Assembly: GCA_038734945.1 (NCBI GenBank)
Contig: JAVYOA010000002.1
Span: 124,001 to 188,000, forward strand
Direction of reading: 5' to 3'
Source: Fervidicoccaceae archaeon
Lineage (GTDB): Archaea; Thermoproteota; Thermoprotei_A; Sulfolobales; Fervidicoccaceae
DNA length: 64,000 nucleotides
A model generated the notes under the pieces. The model did no database searches, was not told the DNA's origin, and saw only the letters and a program-made list of their open reading frames with translations. Shown one piece after another: positions 18,375-26,914 of the stretch (within the stretch, counting starts at the first letter, position 1; each line of letters opens with the position of its first letter). Both the position numbers and the translations under genes were made by a program.

Positions 18375-19100
18375 CTATTTCCTATCACCTCTTCTTGCTT
18401 TTTCCTCACGTATGAATTCCAAGATATTAGAGATGCCGATCACAGATATGTCAGAAGAATCGATCTTTTTCAACGCTAATATAGCTATGTCCTCCAGAAT
18501 GGGATCTTTTCCATACAGCCAAATTCTGCCGTTGTTTCCAACGAAGATGCTGGTTTCGGTTTCTTTAGCGATCAATTCTACAAGGGTTCTTTTTCTAAAT
18601 AGGAGTAAATTTGCTACTCTAGACGAGAGCTCAATGACCTTTCCTTGGGTAATTTTGCCGAGTCCCTTTCCTCTCATTGTGAGGACGGGATCTCTTAGTC
18701 TGTCAAAAGCAAGAACTCTTAGGAGAACGTGATCCCCTATGCTTAGGAACTTTCTCAATGTATCCACTGTTGCTTGAGTCTGCCTGAGAAGGGTCTCACC
18801 AACTGGAAGCTGCCCCTCATAGGGGCTATTTATGTCCACAGTCCAATATGTGGGACCAACATCGGTTATCAGTCCTACTACCATGTCATTCGGCTTCGGA
18901 ATGTAAGCATGTTCCATGGGAATTAAGTAAACTTTGTCTTCCTTTATCTCTGCCAAGCCAATAATGCTTGAATAGTATTTGTTTCCTTCCTTGTATAGAT
19001 AAACGCTGTTAGTTTCTATTTTTCCCTCAGCTATTAAATCTCCGGGAAGCACGATATCCCTCTGTTGTATGTAAAACACTGGCCTCGGAATTTCACTCAA
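18375..19100 (-). CDS. rrp4: Exosome RNA-binding cap subunit Rrp4
   Basis: 241 residues with the expected order N-terminal domain, S1 domain ([27 protein letters not shown]) and KH domain ([33 protein letters not shown]). It forms part of the trimeric cap that feeds RNA into the exosome ring. TTG start at 19100, with GGTG seven bases upstream; it overlaps SBDS by eight bases. The KH loop has GNNGRIW, the canonical form in archaeal Rrp4. Confidence 0.95.
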   Translation of the reverse strand: MSEIPRPVFYIQQRDIVLPGDLIAEGKIETNSVYLYKEGNKYYSSIIGLAEIKEDKVYLIPMEHAYIPKPNDMVVGLITDVGPTYWTVDINSPYEGQLPVGETLLRQTQATVDTLRKFLSIGDHVLLRVLAFDRLRDPVLTMRGKGLGKITQGKVIELSSRVANLLLFRKRTLVELIAKETETSIFVGNNGRIWLYGKDPILEDIAILALKKIDSSDISVIGISNILEFIREEKARRGDRK

Positions 19101-19791
19101 CTTTCAACACCTTTACGCTAACTTCTCCTTTTGTGAGTTTATTTAGCTTGTCTATAACCTCCTCCTGTAGTCCAGCTGGAATTTCCAGCTCGATCAGTAC
19201 ACTGCCGTCATTTTTCCAATCGACCTTGTGAGTTATTCCCAGGCTCTTTGCTTCACTGAATGCTCTGCTGGAATGCTCGGGGGGTATCGTAATCTCGAGA
19301 ATGGCCCTTGCCATTTTTATTGGCATGAGCCTCGAGATCGCTTTAACAACAGCTATGGCCTGCTCTTCAACGGATTTGTAGATATCTATTCCAATTCTTG
19401 CTTCCTCCATTGCCTTCTCAATTCTCTGCGGCGGAATGGGGAGCTTTGTTTTTGGATCGATGGCATTTCTGGATATGTAAGTTACTATTAGTTTCTTCTT
19501 CGATTCAAGCATTTTCCTTCTCTGCTCGGTAGTAAGCTGGAGCTCTCCTTCCTTCAATATCTTCTCTGCTACAGTCTTGAAATCCTCTGTGCCAAAAACT
19601 GATTTTATGTCCTCAGGAGAGGCTTTTAGACCCTTCCTAACGTCCTTATAGATGAATTCGCTCTTGACTACTTCCTCAATGCCTGGTTTTCCGCTCTCTC
19701 TATATTGGAAAGCGAGATTGGGGTCGACTAATATTTCGAAGTGCTTTCCCTTGTGATCATATTTTGCTACAATATATTCTTTTGAGGACAT
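19093..19791 (-). CDS. sbds: Ribosome maturation protein SBDS
   Basis: 232 residues with the three SBDS domains: [26 protein letters not shown], the helical middle ([45 protein letters not shown] region) and the C-terminal ferredoxin-like domain. SBDS acts with EF-2-type GTPases in late 60S/50S maturation. It is the first gene of the leftward superoperon that continues to 12792. GTGAAAGGAG precedes the ATG directly. Confidence 0.95.
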   Translation of the reverse strand: MSSKEYIVAKYDHKGKHFEILVDPNLAFQYRESGKPGIEEVVKSEFIYKDVRKGLKASPEDIKSVFGTEDFKTVAEKILKEGELQLTTEQRRKMLESKKKLIVTYISRNAIDPKTKLPIPPQRIEKAMEEARIGIDIYKSVEEQAIAVVKAISRLMPIKMARAILEITIPPEHSSRAFSEAKSLGITHKVDWKNDGSVLIELEIPAGLQEEVIDKLNKLTKGEVSVKVLKVE

Positions 19792-19929
19792 CTCCTTTCA
19801 CTTCAGCTCTTTTTCTAGGTTATTTATTACTAATATCTTTGCTTGTTTCACGTACATTATGAATTTCAATTTTTTCCTTTTAAAGAAATTTAGAGAGAAG
19901 TTCCAACTTACAGCACAAACAAAAAGAAA

Positions 19930-19941
19930 GATTATAAACTG
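19930..19941 (+). promoter_or_regulatory. TATA box of the eS24-eS31-Kae1-Bud32 operon
   Basis: GATTATAAACTG at 19930-19941 lies 47-58 bases before the eS24 ATG and predicts a start site near 19960. The 196-base spacer also has to hold the divergent SBDS promoter, for which no single clear TATA box stands out. Confidence 0.5.
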
Positions 19942-19987
19942 TTGAGTTTGTAGAATATAGCAGGTTCAGAATGAGGCTGAGAGGGCA

Positions 19988-20350
19988 ATGTCTTCAATTG
20001 CTCGAAGTGGCAAGCTAATAGATCTAGAAGACGGTATTACGCTTGAAGTGCTGGAGGAAAGGGAAAATTTCTTGATAGGAAGGAAAGAAATAGAGGGGAT
20101 TGTTTATCATGGAGGCAAGGGAACCCCAGCTATTCCTTCACTCAGGGAGAAGATTTCCAAGAAGCTCGGCGTAGATTTGAAACAAACATACATACGATCA
20201 CTTAAAACAGAGTATGGTGCTGCTAGGAGTAGGATCCTCCTTCATATTTACAAAGCACCCAAGCTTGCCAGCGAATATGAGCCAAAACACATAATTGAGA
20301 GGAATAAAACACTCCAGGAGGAAATAGAAGAAGCGGAAAAGAGGGGATAA
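19988..20350 (+). CDS. rps24e: 30S ribosomal protein eS24
   Basis: 120 residues. LEVLEERENFLIGRKEIEGIVYHGGKGTPAIPSLREKISKKL followed by YIRSLKTEYGAARSRILLHIY is the eS24 core. A 12-residue N-terminal extension (SSIARSGKLIDLE) precedes it. The ATG at 19988 follows a purine-rich GAGGCTGAGAGGGCA. The stop is followed after four bases by the eS31 start, a pairing conserved in archaea. Confidence 0.94.
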   Translation: MSSIARSGKLIDLEDGITLEVLEERENFLIGRKEIEGIVYHGGKGTPAIPSLREKISKKLGVDLKQTYIRSLKTEYGAARSRILLHIYKAPKLASEYEPKHIIERNKTLQEEIEEAEKRG

Positions 20351-20354
20351 TTTC

Positions 20355-20525
20355 TTGGCCGAGATTCACAATCTCTATGAATTCGACTACAAAACTGGAA
20401 AAATTAGGCTGAAAAACAGGAAATGTCCAAGATGTGGAGGCATAATGGCTTTCCACAGGGAGCCAGTCCAAAGGTGGTATTGTGGAGCATGTGGCTACAC
20501 GGAATTCTCAACGGGAGAAAGGTGA
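20355..20525 (+). CDS. rps27ae: 30S ribosomal protein eS31 (S27Ae), short zinc-ribbon protein
   Basis: This 56-residue protein is easily missed because of its size. It starts with TTG at 20355, four bases after GAGGGGATAA, and reads MAEIHNLYEFDYKTGKIRL then NRKCPRCGGIMAFHREPVQRWYCGACGYTEFS. The four cysteines CPRC...CGAC form the zinc ribbon of S27Ae, in the form without ubiquitin that is found in archaea. Its TGA overlaps the GTG start of Kae1 (GTGA at 20522-20525), so ribosomal protein and tRNA-modification gene are translationally coupled. Confidence 0.92.
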   Translation: MAEIHNLYEFDYKTGKIRLKNRKCPRCGGIMAFHREPVQRWYCGACGYTEFSTGER

Positions 20526-21526
20526 GGGTTTTAGGAATAGAGTCAACAGCACATACTCTTGGAATCGGAATTGCGCAGAATTACCCTCCATATATTTTGT
20601 CAAATGAAAAAAGCAAATATGAACCTGTCTTAGGAGGAATTCATCCCAGAGAAGCTTCAAGAAATCATGCTGAAAAGATAGGTGAAGTTCTAAAGAGCGC
20701 CCTCAATAAGGCAAATCTAACGATAAAAGACATTGATGCAATAGCGGTTGCCCTGGGGCCAGGAATGGGGCCATGCTTGAGAGTTGGTGCTACAGCAGCG
20801 CGAGCCCTAGCTTCCTATTATGATAAAAAGCTGGTTCCTGTGAACCATAGTATAGCACATATAGAGATTGGCAATCTTTTATCCGGATTCGAAGACCCAT
20901 TAATCATCTATGTTTCTGGGGGAAACACGAGCATAGTAGCTTACGGACAGAAGAGATATAGAGTTTTTGGAGAGACGCAGGATATAGCTCTTGGAAATCT
21001 AAGAGATGTATTTGCAAGAGAAGCGGGAATTGCTCCACCTTACATAGTAAATGGATGGCATGCTCTCGATCTCTGTGCAAGAAGGTCTCAAACCAAGGAG
21101 ATACTAGATCTGCCCTACATAGTAAAGGGGCAGGATGTATCCTATGCAGGTCTATTGACTTCCGCTCTGAAGAAACTAAGGGAGGGCTATAAGCTGGAAG
21201 ATATCTGCTATTCTGTTGTTGAAATAAGCTTTTCAATGATTACGGAAGTTGCGGAGAGGGGCCTCGCACATACCAGGAAACAGGAAGTGCTTCTGACTGG
21301 AGGTGTATCGGCAAGCCAAATACTGGATGAAAAGGTCAAGCTCATGGCTGAAAGTCACGGTGCAAGGTACTATAACGTACCACCAGCTTATGCTGGAGAC
21401 AATGGAGCAATGATAGCTTGGACAGGAGTTCTTGCATATCTCAGCGGAGTTTCAATAGATCCGCGAGAAGCAACTATCGATCAGCGATGGAGAATAGAAG
21501 AGGTAGAGATTCCTTGGAGAAACTGA
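20522..21526 (+). CDS. kae1: KEOPS catalytic subunit Kae1 (tRNA t6A synthesis)
   Basis: 334 residues, ASKHA fold. VLGIESTAHTLGIGI at the N terminus, the metal-binding pair in NHSIAHIEIG, YVSGGNTSI and the C-terminal GGVSAS and YAGDNGAMIAW identify Kae1/TsaD. It transfers the threonylcarbamoyl group to A37 of ANN-decoding tRNAs. The GTG at 20522 is chosen over an ATG at 20423, because the longer form would overlap eS31 by 100 bases and has no homology before VLGIEST. The Bud32 frame overlaps its 3' end. Confidence 0.95.
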   Translation: MRVLGIESTAHTLGIGIAQNYPPYILSNEKSKYEPVLGGIHPREASRNHAEKIGEVLKSALNKANLTIKDIDAIAVALGPGMGPCLRVGATAARALASYYDKKLVPVNHSIAHIEIGNLLSGFEDPLIIYVSGGNTSIVAYGQKRYRVFGETQDIALGNLRDVFAREAGIAPPYIVNGWHALDLCARRSQTKEILDLPYIVKGQDVSYAGLLTSALKKLREGYKLEDICYSVVEISFSMITEVAERGLAHTRKQEVLLTGGVSASQILDEKVKLMAESHGARYYNVPPAYAGDNGAMIAWTGVLAYLSGVSIDPREATIDQRWRIEEVEIPWRN

Positions 21527-22170
21527 AGATTGCCCCCCTATCATGGGGAGCAGAATCCAACTTATACCTGGGACATTATTTAGGAAGAAAGGTTGTGGTG
21601 AAGGAGAGAATCAGGAAACCCTACATGCCACCAAAGCTATCAGAAAGGTTAGTTAGAGAGAGAACAATTTCCGAGGCCAGAATATTATGGGAGGCAAATT
21701 TGATAGGTGTAAAGGCTCCTCTTCCTCTAAAGGTGGAACCTGAAGCCGGAGTAATAATAATGAGCTACATAGAGGGGAAACTGCTGAGAGATATGATTTT
21801 CGCTGGAGAAAACGAACAGCTAATCAGGGAAATAATGAGAATTGTAGGAGAATATGTTGCGAAGCTCCACAATTTTCATATAATACATGGCGATCTCACA
21901 ACTTCAAACATCATCTATAAGACTGAAGCAGGTCCATTCATAATTGACTTCGGGCTAAGCTTCCGTTCAAAACGAGTTGAAGATAAGGCAATGGATTTAA
22001 GAGTTTTGGAGAGAGCCGTTGAGAGCACCCATCCTGAGCATAAAGATGAGCTAATGCCCCTTTTCTATGAGAAATATTTTTCGGAAGTAAATGAGAGTGA
22101 ATTGATTGGGAAAAGCTTGGAAGAAATTAGACTTAGAGGAAGATATATAAAGGAGAGGCAGAAGCAATGA
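21514..22170 (+). CDS. bud32: KEOPS kinase/ATPase subunit Bud32
   Basis: About 218 residues of the piD261/Bud32 kinase family: SWGAESNLYLGHYLGRKVVVKERI (nucleotide loop and lysine), IHGDLTTSNIIY (catalytic loop) and IIDFGLS (DFG-like metal site). It regulates and fuels Kae1. In some archaea the two proteins are fused; here they are separate but overlap by 13-40 bases. The TTG at 21514 matches the family N terminus and follows GAGGTAGAGAT; an ATG at 21487 is the alternative. Confidence 0.92.
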   Translation: MEKLKIAPLSWGAESNLYLGHYLGRKVVVKERIRKPYMPPKLSERLVRERTISEARILWEANLIGVKAPLPLKVEPEAGVIIMSYIEGKLLRDMIFAGENEQLIREIMRIVGEYVAKLHNFHIIHGDLTTSNIIYKTEAGPFIIDFGLSFRSKRVEDKAMDLRVLERAVESTHPEHKDELMPLFYEKYFSEVNESELIGKSLEEIRLRGRYIKERQKQ

Positions 22171-22724
22171 GGCTGTTTATCCTAACACACAACGATTCGA
22201 AATTCTCCGAGATCGCTGAGGTTCTACTAGAATATGGAATTGAAGCTATTCAGCTTAGAAAGAAAAAGTTCGAGATTCAGGCAGATGAAGTTTCTGAAAT
22301 AGCTTTCAGAGCAGCAGAGCACGAGTGCAGAGAGCTCAACACTCCCATAGCTGTAGATGATACAGCACTATATATAGAGGCTTTGAGGGGATTTCCTGGG
22401 CCCTATGCAGAATATGTTTTTAGAACAATAGGTATTTCAGGTATCTTGAAGCTGATGGAAGGGAAAAATAATAGAAAAGCACGCTTCGTTACTGCTGTAG
22501 CATATTGCAATGGAAGATCTGTGAGGGTTTTTGAGGGGATCCTTGAAGGAACTATATCTGATGAAGCTAGAGGTGAGTTTGGTTTTGGATTCGATCCAAT
22601 TTTTATCCCCGAAGGTAGTTTAAAGACTCTTGCAGAAATGACCATAGCGGAAAAAAACATGATCAGTCATAGGGCTGTAGCTTTTAGAAAGCTTGCTGAA
22701 TGGCTAAATAATAATAAAGAATAA
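22167..22724 (+). CDS. Non-canonical purine NTP pyrophosphatase (ITPase/XTPase, HAM1 family)
   Basis: 185 residues. ILTHNDSKFSEIAEVL (nucleotide-binding N terminus), AVDDTALYIEAL and FGFGFDPIFIPEG, then the closing SHRAVAFRKL, are the motifs of the RdgB/HAM1 family. It removes ITP, dITP and XTP from the nucleotide pool. The ATG at 22167 overlaps the Bud32 TGA (ATGA). It is the last protein gene of the plus-strand operon and is followed within 20 bases by a C/D box sRNA. Confidence 0.94.
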   Translation: MRLFILTHNDSKFSEIAEVLLEYGIEAIQLRKKKFEIQADEVSEIAFRAAEHECRELNTPIAVDDTALYIEALRGFPGPYAEYVFRTIGISGILKLMEGKNNRKARFVTAVAYCNGRSVRVFEGILEGTISDEARGEFGFGFDPIFIPEGSLKTLAEMTIAEKNMISHRAVAFRKLAEWLNNNKE

Positions 22725-22743
22725 AATTCTCAGTTTTTCTTGA

Positions 22744-22806
22744 GCAATGATGATGGAAACCTCTTGACCGACATTAGGAATGACGAGGGTCTTGAGTTCT
22801 GAGCTA
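22744..22806 (+). ncRNA. C/D box sRNA (2'-O-methylation guide)
   Basis: The 79-base gap between two convergent genes holds all four boxes in order: box C ATGATGA (22747-22753), a 14-base spacer, D' CCGA (22768-22771), C' ATGACGA (22780-22786), a spacer of exactly 12 bases and box D CTGA (22799-22802). The flanks AGC/GCT can close a short terminal stem. This is the layout of archaeal C/D guides bound by L7Ae, Nop5 and fibrillarin. By the D+5 rule the D guide would modify the C in AACTC of a target AACTCAAGACCC; the D' guide predicts TCAAGAGGTTTCC. I cannot place the targets. C' and D' each depart from consensus by one base. It may be processed from the 3' end of the pyrophosphatase mRNA. Confidence 0.72.
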
Positions 22807-24210
22807 CTTGTGGGGCATAAGCCCCATCTGCATGTATAGTAGGAAGAAAGCTATGAAGAACGTGATTGCTGATATTGGTATCCCCAGTTTTATCCATTTT
22901 ATCATGCTTAGCTCCCCTATATGTTCTCCTCTCTTTTTCATTTTTTCCAGATATCCGGCCATAACTATGTTGGCAGTTGAGCCAATTATAGTTGCATTCC
23001 CCCAATATGTTCCAGAAATCAAGGAGATCCACCATATAGGAAAAGTATTCAAGGTGCCAACCATCGAATTGACTATTGGTATTGCAATGGATACAGCAAG
23101 GACGTTGTCCATTACAGAAGTTATTCCTCCAACAATTGCGCTTATTAAAAGCATTAGGTATATTATGTTTCCCTGAGTGACCTGCTCAACTTTTTCAACA
23201 ATTATATTGGAAATACCTGTGTATTGGATTGTCCCCACGCTGGCAAATAGAAGCAGGAAATAGACCAGCGTCCACCAGTCAACTCTTCTCTCGACTAGAT
23301 CTACGGCCTTCTCATGCTCAATGAACAGCGCTACTCCTGCTCCAAGCATAGCAACAGCAAGGAGAAGAGAGTTCTTCGGAAGATTGAAGTAGGCTTCTAG
23401 ATGGTGATGAAGAATAAGACCAATGAGAACAGCAAGAAATAATGCGGTAGGAGTGTTTAGTTCTTTCTTATATTTTGCTAGCTCTTCAAGACCTCGCAGT
23501 TCTTCTTCATCGTGCTTCTTCTTTTTTGCAAGTTCCTTTTCCTCTCTGAAGTAGAATTCACCTATCAAAACAACCACAGCTACACTCACAAGGGCAATTG
23601 GAAAGGACCATCTTATGAAATCAAAAAATGTCAGTCCAGCTCTGAAGGCGATCAGCACACCAATTGGATTGCCTACAACAGTTGCGCTGCTGCCTATATT
23701 CGTTGTGAAGACTTCGAATATTGATATTGGCAGAGGATCTATGTTGTAATACTTGCAGACTCTTATGGTCAAAGCCAAAGTTATCAGAATGCTAGTTACT
23801 TCATCTACCAGCGCAGCAAGTATGAACGAGGATAGCAAAATTGAGGCAAAAACAAAACTAGGCCTATTAATCAGAGAGTATATCATTTTAGCTGTTATCC
23901 AGTCGAAGAATTTTCTTTCCTCCAGAAATCCGACAATTATCATCATTGAAATCAGGAATATAATCACATCAATATTGGAGAATTGAATTACATGGGGAAT
24001 ATCTATAACATCTGTAAAGAGGAGAAGAGAAACGCCTGCAAATGCGAAGGCTACTCTGAAGCTCCAGAAAGTGAATGATCCTCCTATGAACATTGCTAAT
24101 GCTGTGAGGCTGACAACTTGCTTCAAATTCAGACCTGAAACCAGCGCGAGTAGGAAGACTAGTAGAATAACGGCAACTAGACCTATCACTTTAGTTCTAG
24201 TCGACGGCAT
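22804..24210 (-). CDS. ArsB/NhaD/SLC13-type ion permease
   Basis: About 468 residues and 11-12 transmembrane helices with a charged cytoplasmic loop near the middle (REEKELAKKKKHDEEELRGLEELAKYKKEL). SFILAALVDEVTSILITLAL and NIGSSATVVGNPIGVLI in the first half, and GGITSVMDNVLAVSIAIPIV and YWGNATIIGSTANIVMAG in the second, are the duplicated half-motifs of the ion transporter superfamily. The substrate (arsenite, sodium/proton exchange or an organic anion) cannot be deduced. The ATG at 24210 is preferred to a TTG at 24219. Confidence 0.85.
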   Translation of the reverse strand: MPSTRTKVIGLVAVILLVFLLALVSGLNLKQVVSLTALAMFIGGSFTFWSFRVAFAFAGVSLLLFTDVIDIPHVIQFSNIDVIIFLISMMIIVGFLEERKFFDWITAKMIYSLINRPSFVFASILLSSFILAALVDEVTSILITLALTIRVCKYYNIDPLPISIFEVFTTNIGSSATVVGNPIGVLIAFRAGLTFFDFIRWSFPIALVSVAVVVLIGEFYFREEKELAKKKKHDEEELRGLEELAKYKKELNTPTALFLAVLIGLILHHHLEAYFNLPKNSLLLAVAMLGAGVALFIEHEKAVDLVERRVDWWTLVYFLLLFASVGTIQYTGISNIIVEKVEQVTQGNIIYLMLLISAIVGGITSVMDNVLAVSIAIPIVNSMVGTLNTFPIWWISLISGTYWGNATIIGSTANIVMAGYLEKMKKRGEHIGELSMIKWIKLGIPISAITFFIAFFLLYMQMGLMPHK

Positions 24211-24246
24211 CGAAATCAACTCGCATTAAAAAAAAGAAATTGTAAT

Positions 24247-24258
24247 CTTTTATATATG
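24247..24258 (-). promoter_or_regulatory. TATA box of the permease gene
   Basis: The minus strand reads CATATATAAAAG, a close match to the archaeal TATA consensus, placing transcription start near 24227 and giving a leader of about 17 bases before the ATG at 24210. Confidence 0.55.
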
Positions 24259-24327
24259 TTTTTTCATAATAAAGGTTTAATCATAAAAAATAATAAATAA
24301 TAAAACTAAAATTTTACAATTCGAAGG

Positions 24328-24402
24328 TGGGCCCGCGGGGATTCGAACCCCGGACCTCCCGGTTATCAGCCGGGCGCTCCAACCAGGCTGAGCTACGGGC
24401 CC
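24328..24402 (-). tRNA. tRNA-Ile (GAU)
   Basis: The minus strand folds into a full cloverleaf: acceptor GGGCCCG/CGGGCCC (seven G-C pairs), D arm GCTC/GAGC, anticodon arm CCCGG-CTGATAA-CCGGG with anticodon GAT, variable loop AGGTC, and T arm CGGGG-TTCGAAT-CCCCG. The discriminator is A and CCA is not encoded. No intron. The very G+C-rich stems in AT-rich surroundings fit a thermophile. Anticodon GAU reads the isoleucine codons AUC and AUU. Confidence 0.97.
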
Positions 24403-24430
24403 GCATCAGGAATTATTGACTGAATTTTAA

Positions 24431-24440
24431 GTTTTAAAGC
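24431..24440 (-). promoter_or_regulatory. TATA box of tRNA-Ile
   Basis: The minus strand reads GCTTTAAAAC about 33 bases before the mature 5' end, so transcription would begin a few bases upstream of the tRNA. Spacing agrees with archaeal tRNA promoters. Confidence 0.55.
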
Positions 24441-24535
24441 TTTTTCATTAAACAGTTCTTTTATAGTTTTTCGATTTCATTGATTGTCATGATAATAAGC
24501 ATGGTTATTTGGAGGAAAGTTCCTAAATGTGTTAA

Positions 24536-24547
24536 CCTTTTTAATTT
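24536..24547 (+). promoter_or_regulatory. TATA box of the UPF0147 gene
   Basis: CCTTTTTAATTT lies about 40 bases before the ATG at 24583; a start site near 24569 would leave a leader of about 14 bases that includes the GGTG SD. Confidence 0.45.
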
Positions 24548-24582
24548 CTGTTTTTATTGTTATGATTTAAAGGGTGTTGAAA

Positions 24583-24849
24583 ATGAGCGCTCAGGGAAAT
24601 GAGGAGAAAATAAAAAGTGCAATAATGATGCTCACTAAAATAGTCAACGATGCTAGTGTCCCAAGGAACATTAGGAGAGTCGCCACTGAGGCGATCAATC
24701 AGTTGAGTGTGAAGAACCTAAGTGCTGGAGTAAGAGCAGCCAACGCCATACATGTGCTAGATGAGATCAGCCAGGATCCGAACATGCCCGTGCATACGAG
24801 AATAGCTATTTGGAATATTGTTAGCTTGCTAGAAAACGTTAGAGATTGA
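24583..24849 (+). CDS. UPF0147 family protein
   Basis: 88 residues, all helical by appearance: [33 protein letters not shown] and [27 protein letters not shown] are hallmarks of UPF0147, a small archaeal family of unknown function. The ATG at 24583 is set by AGGGTG eight bases upstream; the GTG at 24574 lies within it. Single-gene unit with its own promoter, between the tRNA and the convergent ETF alpha gene. Confidence 0.9.
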   Translation: MSAQGNEEKIKSAIMMLTKIVNDASVPRNIRRVATEAINQLSVKNLSAGVRAANAIHVLDEISQDPNMPVHTRIAIWNIVSLLENVRD

Positions 24850-24882
24850 TAAAAGAGTTTTCAAGATATATGCAGTTCTACC

Positions 24883-25875
24883 TCACTGTTTCTGTTCCTT
24901 TAGCTTTCTGATTTCACTGATCAGCCTGGGAACTATTTCATACAAATCTCCAACTATTAGATAATCGCTGTACTCACCTATTGGAGCAGAAGGATCTATG
25001 TTAATTGAAATCACTGTTCCGCTATCCTTCATTCCAACAACATGCTGAGGACTTCCCGAGATACCTATAGCAATATAGACTTTGGGCTTGACAATGTTTC
25101 CACTGAAGCCAACTTGATGATCCCTGGAAATCCAGTCATCATCTACCAGTGGTCTCGATGCTCCCACAGTCGCTCCAAGCAAGGAAGCAAGCTCGTATAT
25201 CATTTGTAGATCTTCCTTCTTCTTAACACCTCTACCAACAGAGACTATTAGCTCTGCCTCTGAAATGTTGACCTTTTCTCTTTCAAGCTTCTTTAGTACT
25301 TTATATCCTGTCTCTTCAAAGTTGTCGAGATATAATTCAAAGATTTTTCCCATTCTTCCGGGATCACTTTCAAGCGGCTTGAATGTTCTATATCTTACCG
25401 TGCTCATAACAGGCTTTGTTCTTGTGATTATGTAAGCGAATATGTTCCCAGAGAAGGCTGGCCTGACTTGAACTATGTTTCCCTTTTCGTCAACGAAGAG
25501 ATCGGTGCAGTCAGCCGTAAGACCAGTTCTCAGATATGATGACACTCTCGGCGCCAAAGTTCTTCCGCTGTTAGTAGCACCGAACAGAACTGCTTCAGGT
25601 TTTGCTGTTTCAATGATTTTTATTAGGGCATTTCTGTGGGCGATCACGTCAAAGTCTTTTAGTCTCTCATCATCTATCAAATATACGATGTCTGCTCCTC
25701 TGTGTATTAGCTCGTTGGCCTTTTCTTTCACATTCCAGCCCGCGAGGGCTGCCGAAACCAATGTCCCCTTCTTCTCTGCGAGCTCTCTAGCTTTCGCCAA
25801 AAGCTCAAACGTCACAGGGTGTATGACTCCAGCGTGATTTTCAGCATACACCATTATCCCTTTATATTCATCCAT
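24883..25875 (-). CDS. etfA: Electron transfer flavoprotein alpha subunit (FixB-like)
   Basis: 330 residues. The C-terminal FAD domain shows VSVGRGVKKKEDLQMIYELASLLGATVGASRPLVDDDWISRDHQVGFSGNIVKPKVYIAIGISGSPQHVVGMKDSGTVISIN, with the RP.VD, Q.G..G and GISG..QH..GM signatures of ETF alpha. With ETF beta it carries electrons from flavin dehydrogenases to FixC/FixX. It follows the beta gene after ten bases. The FixC and FixX genes lie divergently on the other side of the shared upstream region. Confidence 0.95.
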   Translation of the reverse strand: MDEYKGIMVYAENHAGVIHPVTFELLAKARELAEKKGTLVSAALAGWNVKEKANELIHRGADIVYLIDDERLKDFDVIAHRNALIKIIETAKPEAVLFGATNSGRTLAPRVSSYLRTGLTADCTDLFVDEKGNIVQVRPAFSGNIFAYIITRTKPVMSTVRYRTFKPLESDPGRMGKIFELYLDNFEETGYKVLKKLEREKVNISEAELIVSVGRGVKKKEDLQMIYELASLLGATVGASRPLVDDDWISRDHQVGFSGNIVKPKVYIAIGISGSPQHVVGMKDSGTVISINIDPSAPIGEYSDYLIVGDLYEIVPRLISEIRKLKEQKQ

Positions 25876-25885
25876 GAGCTATCAC

Positions 25886-26680
25886 CTACAGCATGCCCTC
25901 CTTCTTAAGGATCTCGATTATTTTCTGTATCCCTTCCTCAGGATTCAGAACTTGCTTATTCCTTGTTTTGGGCTTTGGAACTATTATCTTTGAAACAATC
26001 GTTGGAGAACCGCTGAAACCGAACTGTTTTATATCAGCAACGTCGGAAAGATAGTCAGCATTCCAAATTTCTATGTTGGCTTTTTTTGCCCTCAGCTTAT
26101 CCTTCAGCAGTGGAACTCTGGGCTTTGCTGCCTCCTTAGTTACTTGAAGCAGTGTTGGAAAGAATAGCTCGATCTCGTACGGCGATTCCTGTTCTGTTAT
26201 TACTCTAATCTTTTTCTCCTCAACTTCAAGAATCTTGCTGACATAGCTAGCATGGGGGATCCCGAGAAACTCTGCGACCTCGGGAGGAACCTGTGCCGTG
26301 TCTCCATCAACGCTCTTTTCCCCTGATATTATGAGATCGAAGGTACCAAGTTTCTTAATGGCACTGGCCAGCGCATAGGCTGTAGCCAATGTATCTGCTC
26401 CAGCAAATCTCCTATCGGAAAGAAGGATCGCTCTGTCGCACCCTCTTGAAAGGGCCTCTCTCAATGCATCCTGTGCATGAAGCGGGGCCATGCTGATAAC
26501 TGTGACTTGCCCTCCAACTTTCTCCTTGATTTGCACAGCAGCTTCAATTGCGTGAAGATCAAATGGATTTATCTGAAGTTCACTGGATTCTCTCACGATT
26601 GTTCCTTTTTCAACGTCGAACTTTACTTTGTCCATGTCGGGAACGGGCTTCATAAGGACAACTATTTGCAGGGGACGCAA
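25886..26680 (-). CDS. etfB: Electron transfer flavoprotein beta subunit (FixA-like)
   Basis: 264 residues. VVLMKPVPDMDKVKFD at the N terminus, INPFDLHAIEAAVQIKE and DLIISGEKSVDGDTAQVPPEVAEFLGIPHAS match ETF beta. In bifurcating ETFs this subunit holds the second FAD; the GEKSVDGDTAQVP segment is the right region but cannot by itself prove bifurcation. TTG start at 26680 with GGTG upstream. First gene of the etfBA unit. Confidence 0.95.
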   Translation of the reverse strand: MRPLQIVVLMKPVPDMDKVKFDVEKGTIVRESSELQINPFDLHAIEAAVQIKEKVGGQVTVISMAPLHAQDALREALSRGCDRAILLSDRRFAGADTLATAYALASAIKKLGTFDLIISGEKSVDGDTAQVPPEVAEFLGIPHASYVSKILEVEEKKIRVITEQESPYEIELFFPTLLQVTKEAAKPRVPLLKDKLRAKKANIEIWNADYLSDVADIKQFGFSGSPTIVSKIIVPKPKTRNKQVLNPEEGIQKIIEILKKEGML

Positions 26681-26712
26681 GCTTTAACACCTTTTAAATA
26701 ATTTGAAACTGA

Positions 26713-26726
26713 CTATATAAAAAAGA
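26713..26726 (-). promoter_or_regulatory. TATA box of etfBA
   Basis: The minus strand reads CTTTTTTATATAG; start site expected near 26692, twelve bases before the TTG. Strong match to the crenarchaeal TATA pattern. Confidence 0.6.
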
Positions 26727-26914
26727 TTATTTTGTTTATCTATTTTTTCAGCAAAAAGTATTTTTTTAGGTTTTTAAAAAACGAGTTCTTCAATTTAGAT
26801 ATTTTTAATTTAACCTTAAAAGTTCTGGTGAAGATTAAATCAGAAAATGGACTTCATTCATGAGGTTACTTTACAGCAAATGAAAGCCTGCCCATTTAGG
26901 ACAAGAAAGAAATC

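Noticed and set aside
20423-20521. N-terminal extension of Kae1 by 33 codons
   Set aside because: This is the eS31 gene read in another frame; family homology begins at VLGIEST.
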